Shown here piece by piece: positions 1 through 5,314 of a stretch of 5,314 nucleotides of DNA. Made by a program: the position numbers and the translations under genes. Position 1 is the first letter of the stretch, and each line of letters starts with the position of its first letter. The DNA lies in NCBI GenBank assembly GCA_003854995.1, contig RQOI01000198.1, positions 1 through 5,314 of the forward strand. Reading direction: 5' to 3'. The notes under the pieces were generated by a model, which saw only the letters and a program-made list of their open reading frames with translations, searched no databases and was not told the origin of the DNA. This DNA is from Candidatus Zhuqueibacterota bacterium (GTDB taxonomy: Bacteria > Zhuqueibacterota > Zhuqueibacteria > Residuimicrobiales > Krinioviventaceae).

Positions 1-60
1 AATGATAAAAATTTAGAATTGAAATGAAATTTGCTTTAAAAAAAGCTGCCAGGATCCAGG

Positions 61-104
61 TTTGTGTTTTTCTTCGTGTGCCTTGGTGTTTTTGTGGTTT
101 TGTG
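61..104 (-). repeat. degenerate CAC-AA intergenic repeat
   Basis: Read on the reverse strand, this segment is a run of imperfect 8-9 base units such as CACAAAAC, CACAAAAA, CACCAAGG and CACACGAAG. The opposite strand reads as GTGTTTTT/CTTGGTGT/TTTGTGGT. From memory, intergenic blocks of the style ACCACAAAGACACCAAGG followed by CACGAAG are scattered through many environmental bacterial genomes, including FCB and Planctomycete lineages, and their function is not established. The internal near-periodicity is visible directly. Membership of that dispersed family is an inference without a genome-wide search. The unit does not code for anything here and lies about 125 bases upstream of the rocD start. 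Confidence 0.5.
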
Positions 105-219
105 TTGATTTTTTATTCAATTTTACCAGTAACTGACCTCTTACCTATAGAACCCGAATTTTCTTGTTTTTTCCATGCTGAATTTCTAATTTATCCCTCT
201 TGAAACGAAATTCATCTGC

Positions 220-225
220 AAAGGA
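220..225 (+). promoter_or_regulatory. Shine-Dalgarno site of rocD
   Basis: AAAGGA ends four bases before the ATG at 230. It favours that ATG over the in-frame TTG at 200, which has only a pyrimidine-rich stretch (TTTATCCCTC) in front of it. The spacing is at the short end of the usual range. Homology agrees, because the ornithine aminotransferase N-terminus aligns well from about residue 5 of the ATG-started protein. Confidence 0.6.
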
Positions 226-229
226 TATC

Positions 230-1420
230 ATGAACAGTCAAACTTTCATACAGATCGAGGAGCAGTTCGGGGCGCACAATTATTTTCCGCTGGATGTCGT
301 CATCAATCGCGGCGCCGGCGTCTGGCTCTATGATGTCAACGGTGCGAAATACATGGATTTTTTGAGCGCCTATTCGGCGGTGAATCAGGGCCATTGCCAC
401 CCACGACTCGTCGCCCGCATGCGCGAACAGTGCGAAAAATTAACTCTGACATCGCGCGCTTTTCGCAACGATCAATTTCCGCTTTTATTAAAGGAATTGT
501 GCGAGCTGACCGGATTTGACCGCGCCCTGCTGATGAACAGCGGCGCTGAGGCGGTCGAGACAGCCATCAAGGCTGCCCGGAAATGGGGTTACACCGTCAA
601 AGGGATCGAGGCTGAGCGCGCCGAAATCATTGTCGCGACAAATAATTTCCACGGACGTACGACGACAATCGTCGGATTCTCGACAGAGGAACAGTACAAA
701 AAAGGATTCGGCCCTTTTACACCCGGCTTTATCACCGTGGAATACGGAGACATCGCTGCGTTGAAAAGAGCCGTATCGCCGAATACCGTCGCTGTCCTGC
801 TCGAACCCATACAGGGTGAAGGCGGCATCATCATTCCGCCGCCCGGGCATCTGGAGGCCATTCAGGCGCTGTGCCGGGAACAGGACATCCTCTTCATTCT
901 GGACGAGATCCAATCGGGACTCGGGCGCTGCGGCAAACTCTTCGCCTACCAGTATGAAGATGTGCAACCCGATGGCATCGTCATCGGCAAAGCGCTGAGC
1001 GGCGGCTTTTATCCGGTGTCCGCCTTTCTGGCGCGCGAAGGCGTCATGGATGTGTTCAAACCCGGCGATCACGGCAGTACTTTTGGCGGCAATCCATTGG
1101 CATGCGCGGTGGCGCGCGAAGCACTGGCCGTTCTGCTCGAGGAAAAACTACCCGAACGGTCGTTCGAGCTGGGCGGCTACCTGCGGGAAAAATTATCCTC
1201 CATCAAGAGTCCGTATATAAAAGAGATCCGCGGCAGAGGGCTCATGATTGGCATCGAGCTCCTGGCCGGCGCACGTCGTTTTTGCGAGGCGCTCAAAAAA
1301 GAAGGCCTGCTGTGCAAGGAGACGCATGCGACGGTCATTCGACTGACACCACCTCTGGTGATCGACGAGCAAGAGTTGGATTGGGCTTTTCAGAAAATAG
1401 AGGCTGTCCTGCAGAGCTGA
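230..1420 (+). CDS. rocD: ornithine aminotransferase (ornithine--oxo-acid transaminase)
   Basis: This is a complete 396-residue class-III PLP-dependent aminotransferase, a normal length for bacterial RocD. It moves the delta-amino group of ornithine to 2-oxoglutarate, giving glutamate-5-semialdehyde and glutamate, and so links arginine/ornithine breakdown to proline and glutamate; it acts in the cytoplasm. The PLP lysine is K254 in IGKALSGG, and the cofactor acid and glutamine are D225 and Q228 in LDEIQ. SGAEAVETAIK (104-114) and GSTFGGNP (282-289, T284) bind the phosphate. Residues typical of ornithine aminotransferase rather than other class-III enzymes are present: Y18 in HNYFP, Y48 in SAYSAVNQGHCHP, R143 in FHGRT, E197 in PIQGEGG and R371 in RLTPP. 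They align with human OAT Y55, Y85, R180, E235 and R413. The start is the ATG at 230, behind AAAGGA; a TTG at 200 would add ten residues without homology support. No other rocD-pathway gene is in view. The stop lies five bases from the stop of the convergent CotH gene. Specificity for ornithine is inferred but well supported. Confidence 0.94.
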   Translation: MNSQTFIQIEEQFGAHNYFPLDVVINRGAGVWLYDVNGAKYMDFLSAYSAVNQGHCHPRLVARMREQCEKLTLTSRAFRNDQFPLLLKELCELTGFDRALLMNSGAEAVETAIKAARKWGYTVKGIEAERAEIIVATNNFHGRTTTIVGFSTEEQYKKGFGPFTPGFITVEYGDIAALKRAVSPNTVAVLLEPIQGEGGIIIPPPGHLEAIQALCREQDILFILDEIQSGLGRCGKLFAYQYEDVQPDGIVIGKALSGGFYPVSAFLAREGVMDVFKPGDHGSTFGGNPLACAVAREALAVLLEEKLPERSFELGGYLREKLSSIKSPYIKEIRGRGLMIGIELLAGARRFCEALKKEGLLCKETHATVIRLTPPLVIDEQELDWAFQKIEAVLQS

Positions 1421-1425
1421 ACGGC

Positions 1426-4400
1426 TCATTTGATGCAGAGCAGCTTCCGATTTTGCACCACATCGCCACTGATAAATCTGCAGATATAAAGCCCGGCGCC
1501 GACCGTGACGCCCCTATCATCCTCCCCATCCCACCGAATCGTGTAGCGGCCAGCCTCTTTGATCCCGGCGGTCAACAGGCGCACGGAGACACCGCGAATA
1601 TCAAAGATTTCAATCCGGACGTCGCTCTTTTCCGACACAACAAACGGAAGCGTCGTTGCGAAATTGAATGGATTGGGATAATTCTGATAGAGCACGGCTG
1701 ACGTTGAACAGTTGCGAAAAACCGTTGCCGTGAGTTCAATCTTTATAATGACGGATGCCAAACCCTGGAAGGAGCGAAGAGAGCCGTCTTCCAGACCCTC
1801 TGGCGTCCACGTACTGACAGCCTCGGCATCGATATCCAGCAATTGATTGGCGCGCTTTTTCCATATTTTCAGCGAAAAAGGATGACCCTCGATAAAACCC
1901 TGACTGACGCCATCGCTTTTGCCCGCAATGACGAGAGTTGGCCGGTCTGCTGGCGGTTGCACGATGGTCGCGCCGACCAGTCGGTCGCCATCATAGACGG
2001 CGATCTCGTCGCCGGGCTCAGGATCCTGGCCATTGATGCGAACACTATAAAAGTAGAACTGCATCGGTTGAAAAGGATGACCATTACCCTCCAGGCGAAG
2101 GTGTTGTGGTTTCTGAACCAGCAGCTCCTTGGCCAGGGGAGCGTCCTGGCAGGCCTGCGTCAGGGTGCACGACTGCCGAACCTTAACCTTTAATCCTTCA
2201 GTCGGTTTGACATTGCCGATATAATTATACCACACGCCAAAGATTTTCTCCAGCGTTTGCCCCTTGCGATCGATGACTTTGATGAGCTGTTCATCGGCGA
2301 TCAAATCGCGAAAGAGCAGCATGGCGTCCTGCGCCTCCTCCCGGCAGACGTAACTGATGATGTTCCAGCCTCGCTTGAGGTCAATGTCGGCTGGCGTCGC
2401 GATCTCATAGCCGGCGAGCTCCAGCGAGACAGCAGAATCCGCCTTGAGGTCATATCCCTCGGTCGCTCGCCATTCTCCGATATAGTTATGCCAGACGCCG
2501 AACAACCTCTCAATTGATTGTCCGTCCTCATCGAGGACCTTGATCAGATTGGCCTGAATCGGCGCAAGGATATCGAGAAGGTCATTGCCATTTTGCGGAC
2601 TGATCGCCAGTGAAAATGTATTCCAGCCCTCGTCAAAATCCAGCCTTTGTCTGAACACCTCATCACTGAAAAAGGCAGTGACCGCATAATCGGATGACAA
2701 TGTCACATCCACGCTGTCCACGTCCGGCAAGGAGGGATCACTCCACCCCAAAAACTCGGATCCGGGCTTGGCCTCTGCCTTGAGGTGAACGGGATAAGCG
2801 GCAAAATAGCGTCCTGTCCAATGTGATGAATCGGCATAAATCGTATTGACCTTCACACGTCCGCCGCCTGACGTCGTAAGGATTAGAGTATGGCGGGCGC
2901 CGAGGCCAAATTTTTCAGCCAGATATTCGCGGATGATTTCTTGACGCCTTTGAACATAGTCGCGCAAAAATGCCATATTCTGTTCCCAGGAGAGCGATGT
3001 CTCTGCATGGGCGAGCGAGCCCCACTTGTCATATTCTTTGTAGACAGTGCCGGACAACAGCGTCTGTAAACTATCGATTCGACTGACAAGCTTTTTTTCG
3101 CTCAGCGTCGTATTGAGCAAATCTGCATAGCGGATCACAAATTTTTGCTTGAACTCACTGTTGCCTAACAGCTTGCGCAACATGAGAGTTGCCCAGAGAT
3201 ACTTTTCATCATCTGCAGAACCAAAGAGCTTGAGATCAGGCCGAACAGAATTCCTCGTAATCCATTGGATCGAATTCAGAAAAACATCTTCCTGTACATA
3301 ATTGGCAAAAGCATGATCTGAATCCCAGAACATCCACCGCCAGCGCGTGTCACCCGACAGCCGCCGCAGCACATAGAAATTATTGTGTGGCCAGTCGTGA
3401 TCGCCAATGAAGGAACCGATGATTTGATAATCAATGAAACAGTCCAGGTCAACGAGCTGGGCGGCTCTTTGATAATGAGCGGCATTCGCAAAATATGATG
3501 TCTCGAAAAATTGGTGTGTGCTTTTCCAGTGGCTGTCGGATCCGAGCTCCACGCTGAGTTCGTCAGAGGTGTTGCCTTTGAGCACATCGAATTGATCCGT
3601 GCCAAAGTGAGCGATGAAGAAATGTTCATCCACGCGTTCGCGCAAATAGTAGATGCCCCAGTTTTCACCGTTCAAATAGACGGCGACAAAGCGCCCGTGT
3701 GCGGCTAAAACCGGCGTCGATCTGGCCGTCTCCGCCACGAGCGCATTCTTCACCACTGTCCAGCGACCCGGATAGAACAGCTCATCGGATGAGCCGTTGT
3801 GCAATACGAGCCGGTCAAACTTTTCAATGTCACATTCTGGAAACAGGTCATATCTCAACGAACCAGAGCCATATTCAGGCCGGAAATAGATGCGGAATGA
3901 TTTTTTGGGAAAGGCGCGCGACGAACTGCCGTGAATTCGGAATCCACCATCCAGGCTGAATCCGACAGCTCCATCGCTCTGAAAACAGGTCAGATGTCCC
4001 GGCCGCTCCCACGCGTCGCCACTCTCCTGCCAGTGCGTATAGATGCCGGATGTCGCATCATATAAATCCGCCGGATCGATGACCAGGGAGAGAGAGGGGA
4101 TCGAGGCCAGCTGATCGATCAAATAGGTCTTGGTGATCACCGGACTCTTTTCGACGCCGCGAAAAGAGGCCGCCCGCAGGATCGTATTCTGGCTGATGAT
4201 GCGCAGCGTACTCCACAACGGACTGTTCCTTGTTACGGCTGAACCGTCGAGCGAATAGCGGATCACAGCATCTGCCGTCGTACACGTGACATCCACGGTG
4301 ACAGCCGCGGGATAAAATCCCTGCGCTACACTGACCTGCGGCGGCGCAATGGCGGGCGCATTGGCCGCACCCGGCGTTGGCGTCAGAAAATGCCAATTGT

Positions 4401-4863
4401 CGCCGCCATCCGGATAGCGGCCACAGGCGAGATCGGTGAACTGCTGCGCAAAGGTCAGGGTATCGAGGGCTTGACCTGCCAAGCCAAACAAGCCGATCTG
4501 CTCACCGTCTTTGCTCAATTTGAAATTGGCGTGCACAGCCGTTGGCGAGATTCTATCCTTGCCGGATGCCCAGACGACGAGATAGCCATGCGCATCGATC
4601 GTGACAGATGGGAAGGTCCATTTTGCTGCATCGTCAAGATCATCGGTCAATGCATAACCTGCCAGGTCCAGTGGTTCGGCGCCGCTGTTGTAGAGCTCGA
4701 TCCAATCCGCATATTCTGAATCATCGTCGGCAAACCCGGAACTATTGGCCGCGACAAATTCATTTATTCGAACGACGTTGCCCCAGCGCTCGTCGACTGG
4801 GCTGGCAAAGGCAAGCGGCGTCAACAAGGGAAGAACGAGGGGAAACAGCAGTGAATGAAGCAT
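1426..4863 (-). CDS. exported multidomain CotH kinase / lamin-tail protein with C-terminal sorting domain
   Basis: This is a complete 1145-residue secreted mosaic protein. Residues 1-20 form a hydrophobic signal peptide with a likely cut at AFA|SP; it has no Lys or Arg at its N-terminus, which is unusual. A lamin-tail (LTD) domain spans about 30-165 (INEFVAANS, DWIELYNSG, GYLVVWASGKD, TPTPGAAN). A chitobiase/hexosaminidase C-terminal-like domain lies at about 175-248 (IRYSLDGS). The CotH kinase domain covers about 255-520, with GGFRIHGSSSRAFPKKSFR, VYLNGENWGIYYLRERVDEH, GDHDWPHNNFYVLR and WRWMFWDSDHAF. D490 and N495 have the spacing of the kinase HRDxxxxN loop, and D514/D516 could be the metal-binding acids, so activity is plausible. 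A helical tail runs to about 652. An InlB-like repeat (658-733, FLGWSD), two 86-residue repeats (741-903), a GDEIAVYDGD module (about 911-1047) and a sorting domain (1058-1145) follow. Cell-surface or extracellular location is inferred from the signal and sorting domains. Bacillus CotH phosphorylates spore-coat proteins; the substrate here is unknown. The ATG at 4863 is the first possible start, because an in-frame TAG sits two codons upstream. The ribosome site is poor: AGGGGC lies 12 bases away. Confidence 0.9.
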   Translation of the reverse strand: MLHSLLFPLVLPLLTPLAFASPVDERWGNVVRINEFVAANSSGFADDDSEYADWIELYNSGAEPLDLAGYALTDDLDDAAKWTFPSVTIDAHGYLVVWASGKDRISPTAVHANFKLSKDGEQIGLFGLAGQALDTLTFAQQFTDLACGRYPDGGDNWHFLTPTPGAANAPAIAPPQVSVAQGFYPAAVTVDVTCTTADAVIRYSLDGSAVTRNSPLWSTLRIISQNTILRAASFRGVEKSPVITKTYLIDQLASIPSLSLVIDPADLYDATSGIYTHWQESGDAWERPGHLTCFQSDGAVGFSLDGGFRIHGSSSRAFPKKSFRIYFRPEYGSGSLRYDLFPECDIEKFDRLVLHNGSSDELFYPGRWTVVKNALVAETARSTPVLAAHGRFVAVYLNGENWGIYYLRERVDEHFFIAHFGTDQFDVLKGNTSDELSVELGSDSHWKSTHQFFETSYFANAAHYQRAAQLVDLDCFIDYQIIGSFIGDHDWPHNNFYVLRRLSGDTRWRWMFWDSDHAFANYVQEDVFLNSIQWITRNSVRPDLKLFGSADDEKYLWATLMLRKLLGNSEFKQKFVIRYADLLNTTLSEKKLVSRIDSLQTLLSGTVYKEYDKWGSLAHAETSLSWEQNMAFLRDYVQRRQEIIREYLAEKFGLGARHTLILTTSGGGRVKVNTIYADSSHWTGRYFAAYPVHLKAEAKPGSEFLGWSDPSLPDVDSVDVTLSSDYAVTAFFSDEVFRQRLDFDEGWNTFSLAISPQNGNDLLDILAPIQANLIKVLDEDGQSIERLFGVWHNYIGEWRATEGYDLKADSAVSLELAGYEIATPADIDLKRGWNIISYVCREEAQDAMLLFRDLIADEQLIKVIDRKGQTLEKIFGVWYNYIGNVKPTEGLKVKVRQSCTLTQACQDAPLAKELLVQKPQHLRLEGNGHPFQPMQFYFYSVRINGQDPEPGDEIAVYDGDRLVGATIVQPPADRPTLVIAGKSDGVSQGFIEGHPFSLKIWKKRANQLLDIDAEAVSTWTPEGLEDGSLRSFQGLASVIIKIELTATVFRNCSTSAVLYQNYPNPFNFATTLPFVVSEKSDVRIEIFDIRGVSVRLLTAGIKEAGRYTIRWDGEDDRGVTVGAGLYICRFISGDVVQNRKLLCIK
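1429..1692 (-). other. C-terminal type IX-like sorting domain of the CotH protein
   Basis: Residues 1058-1145 of the CotH protein form the FlgD-like beta-sandwich used as a C-terminal targeting module in FCB bacteria. The hallmarks in order are YQNYPNPFN (1059-1067), IEIFDIRG (1084-1091), the aromatic-acidic turn WDGEDDRG (1111-1118), GAGLYICRF (1122-1130) and the basic end RKLLCIK (1139-1145). In Bacteroidota such tails direct cargo through the type IX system and are then removed or anchored. No secretion-system gene lies in this window, so the export route is inferred from the tail alone. Confidence 0.8.
2155..2643 (-). repeat. two tandem ~86-residue repeats inside the CotH protein
   Basis: Residues 741-818 and 827-903 are two copies of one unit offset by 86-87 residues. 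The shared frame is GWN-x(2)-S near the start (746 and 832), then LIKV-x-D-x(2)-GQ (773 and 860), then FGVW-x-NYIG (788 and 875) and TEG (801 and 888). The two copies are also similar at DNA level around the NYIG block (near 2217-2245 and 2479-2505), but they differ enough to be an old duplication. I do not recognise a named domain. Similar 'GWN..S' units occur, from memory, in surface proteins of FCB candidate phyla. A binding or spacer role is only a guess. Confidence 0.82.
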
Positions 4864-4995
4864 GGCCTAGTTAAAGCCCCTATGTTATGGCCCTGGACGA
4901 CCTTTCATCGCTATGTCAAATTGGGCTGGTACGAAAAAGACTGGGGAGAATCGATGGATATGAAATTTGCGCCTGATCTCGTCTTCGGCGAGTAG
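4855..4995 (+). pseudogene. 3' remnant of a REP-associated tyrosine transposase (RAYT, Y1_Tnp family)
   Basis: The forward frame reads 46 residues to a TAG and matches the usual end of RAYT/IS200-like Y1 transposases. It contains KHGLVKAPMLWPW (2-14), the counterpart of the family's NPVKHGLV...W(P/R)(Y/W)SS, followed by TFHRYVKLGWYEKDWG (16-31) and a short acidic tail ending FGE. Nothing upstream in any forward frame resembles the preceding family sequence (a YIHYNPV-like stretch), and an in-frame TGA sits at 4852-4854. Homology therefore stops at about 4855. The HUH motif and catalytic tyrosine of the complete enzyme (about 150-250 residues) are gone, so the remnant cannot be active. The TAG stop is part of the adjoining palindrome, as expected when a RAYT sits next to its own REP. 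The left end overlaps the first three codons of the opposite-strand CotH gene. The family assignment rests on motif memory, not a search. Confidence 0.75.
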
Positions 4996-5017
4996 GGTGG
5001 GATGCATCCCACCCTAC
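4992..5017. repeat. perfect 26-bp palindrome, REP-like element
   Basis: The arm GTAGGGTGGGATG is followed immediately by its exact reverse complement, with its centre between 5004 and 5005 and no mismatch; the symmetry ends at 4991/5018 (A opposite A). The GTAGGGTGGG...CCCACCCTAC style is, from memory, that of short dispersed palindromes found next to RAYT genes in many genomes. It adjoins a RAYT remnant here, which supports a REP identity. Both strands carry TAG in the arm: the forward TAG ends the transposase remnant and the reverse TAG ends the TonB receptor. As RNA it could fold into an 11-bp stem with a four-base loop, but no T-run follows on either side, so a classical intrinsic terminator is unlikely. 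It could still protect 3' ends or pause transcription. Confidence 0.9.
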
Positions 5018-5314
5018 AATTGCCCCTTCAATCCCGCCGTGAATGTCCGCGGCGCCATCAGATTGCTCTCCATGGGCGCATAGTTGTATTGCAGCATATT
5101 GTTGACGCCGAGCTGCAGCGTCACAATGCCAAAATCGTAAAAGGCGCGCAGGTCGAAAAAGTTCATCGGCACCCGGTCATTGATCGGATAGATTTTCACT
5201 TCGTCGATTTTGCTGGCGTAGCGATAATCCGCCTGAATCTGAAAATGATTGACTTTGAGCGAGGCTTTGCCGGTGAGCAGCGTTTTCGGGCGATAGGTCA
5301 GGGGCTCGTGGTAT
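5014..5314 (-). CDS. TonB-dependent outer-membrane receptor, C-terminal part (5' end outside window)
   Basis: The last 99 codons of a gene whose start lies beyond the right edge are present. The frame is open from the window edge to the TAG at 5014-5016; a GTG at 5199 is internal and not a real start. The sequence alternates polar and hydrophobic residues like transmembrane beta-strands, as in LLTGKASLKV (12-21), FQIQADYRYAS (24-34), FDLRAFYDFG (53-62) and VTLQLGVNNMLQYNY (64-78). YRPKTLLTG, VNNML(Q/N)YNY and the closing RTFTAGLKG are typical of the final strands of TonB-dependent receptors, which import siderophores, vitamins or glycans across the outer membrane. The substrate cannot be told from this end. 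The protein ends in Leu, whereas these barrels usually end in an aromatic residue, most often Phe; the last codon TTG abuts the palindrome, which also supplies the stop. The gene is on the same strand as the CotH gene, 150 bp upstream of it, so read-through is possible. Confidence 0.85.
   Translation of the reverse strand, partial: YHEPLTYRPKTLLTGKASLKVNHFQIQADYRYASKIDEVKIYPINDRVPMNFFDLRAFYDFGIVTLQLGVNNMLQYNYAPMESNLMAPRTFTAGLKGQL

Larger units (their letters stand above)
1..229. other. AT-rich non-coding leader upstream of rocD
   Basis: This stretch is clearly richer in A and T than the genes to its right, and I find no convincing coding frame in it. It holds a weak 5-bp inverted repeat (GCTTT/AAAGC, 33-46), a degenerate CAC-AA repeat at 61-104 (listed separately) and several T-runs. 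It presumably contains the rocD promoter, but no promoter can be called with confidence. Frame 1 reads eight codons to a TGA at 25-27, which is too short to claim as the end of an upstream gene. Confidence 0.6.

Noticed and set aside
1..27. Frame 1 tail ending at TGA (25-27) as the C-terminus of an upstream gene
   Set aside because: Only eight codons are visible in AT-rich DNA; there is no way to tell them from chance.
123..151. Possible sigma-70-like promoter for rocD: TTACCA, 17-base spacer, TATAGA
   Set aside because: The match is partial in DNA so AT-rich that such pairs occur by chance, and promoter consensus in this lineage is uncertain.
200..229. TTG at 200 as the rocD start
   Set aside because: There is no ribosome site before it, and the extra ten residues are not part of the conserved enzyme; the ATG at 230 has AAAGGA.
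488..1072. Long open frame antisense to rocD
   Set aside because: It is a shadow frame of a conserved enzyme, with no ribosome site and no recognisable protein pattern.
1102..1701. Forward 199-codon open frame spanning the rocD/CotH junction
   Set aside because: It overlaps conserved coding sequence of both genes in other frames, and its composition is rich in Arg and Gly as expected of a shadow frame.
4390..4874. Forward open frames over the 5' part of the CotH gene, considered as the missing upstream part of the transposase
   Set aside because: None shows RAYT motifs (HUH, catalytic Tyr or a YIHYNPV-like stretch), and the underlying DNA codes for a clear lamin-tail domain on the other strand.
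4914..4919. Perfect TTGACA on the reverse strand in the transposase remnant, about 50 bases upstream of the CotH start
   Set aside because: No -10-like hexamer lies 16-18 bases downstream; the best (TAACAT) is 26 bases away.
4992..5017. Palindrome as an intrinsic terminator
   Set aside because: The stem is strong but no T-run follows on either strand, and the receptor stop lies within the stem. REP identity explains it better.

Overview
The window looks like a piece of a Gram-negative genome from the FCB superphylum, closest in style to Calditrichota, KSB1 or Ignavibacteria-like bacteria. Two things point there. A large exported protein ends in a 'YQNYPNPFN' type IX-secretion-like sorting module, and the end of a TonB-dependent outer-membrane receptor has the sequence style of receptors from those groups. 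The lineage is an inference from protein style; no marker gene is present.

Layout, left to right. Positions 1-229 are AT-rich and non-coding and contain a degenerate CAC(A/C)AA-type repeat. A complete forward gene (230-1420) encodes ornithine aminotransferase, RocD, with all expected catalytic residues. Five bases later it meets, tail to tail, a 1145-residue reverse gene (1426-4863). That gene encodes a secreted mosaic protein: signal peptide, lamin-tail domain, chitobiase-C-like domain, CotH kinase domain, InlB-like repeat, two tandem copies of a roughly 86-residue unit, a 'GDEIAVYDGD' module and a C-terminal sorting domain. The next 150 bp hold the last 46 codons of a RAYT (REP-associated tyrosine transposase) on the forward strand and a perfect 26-bp palindrome. 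Beyond it, on the reverse strand, lies the 3' end of a TonB-dependent receptor gene that runs off the window.

The most interesting part is 4855-5017. The palindrome overlaps the stop codon of the transposase remnant and also supplies the stop codon of the receptor. It appears to have changed the receptor's last codon from Phe to Leu. At its other end the remnant overlaps the start codon of the CotH gene, which has an unusual signal peptide without a basic n-region. One decayed REP/RAYT element therefore seems to have reshaped the ends of both neighbouring export-related genes. I see no wholly new multi-gene system. Receptor and CotH gene lie on the same strand and could be co-transcribed through the remnant; RocD is metabolically unrelated.
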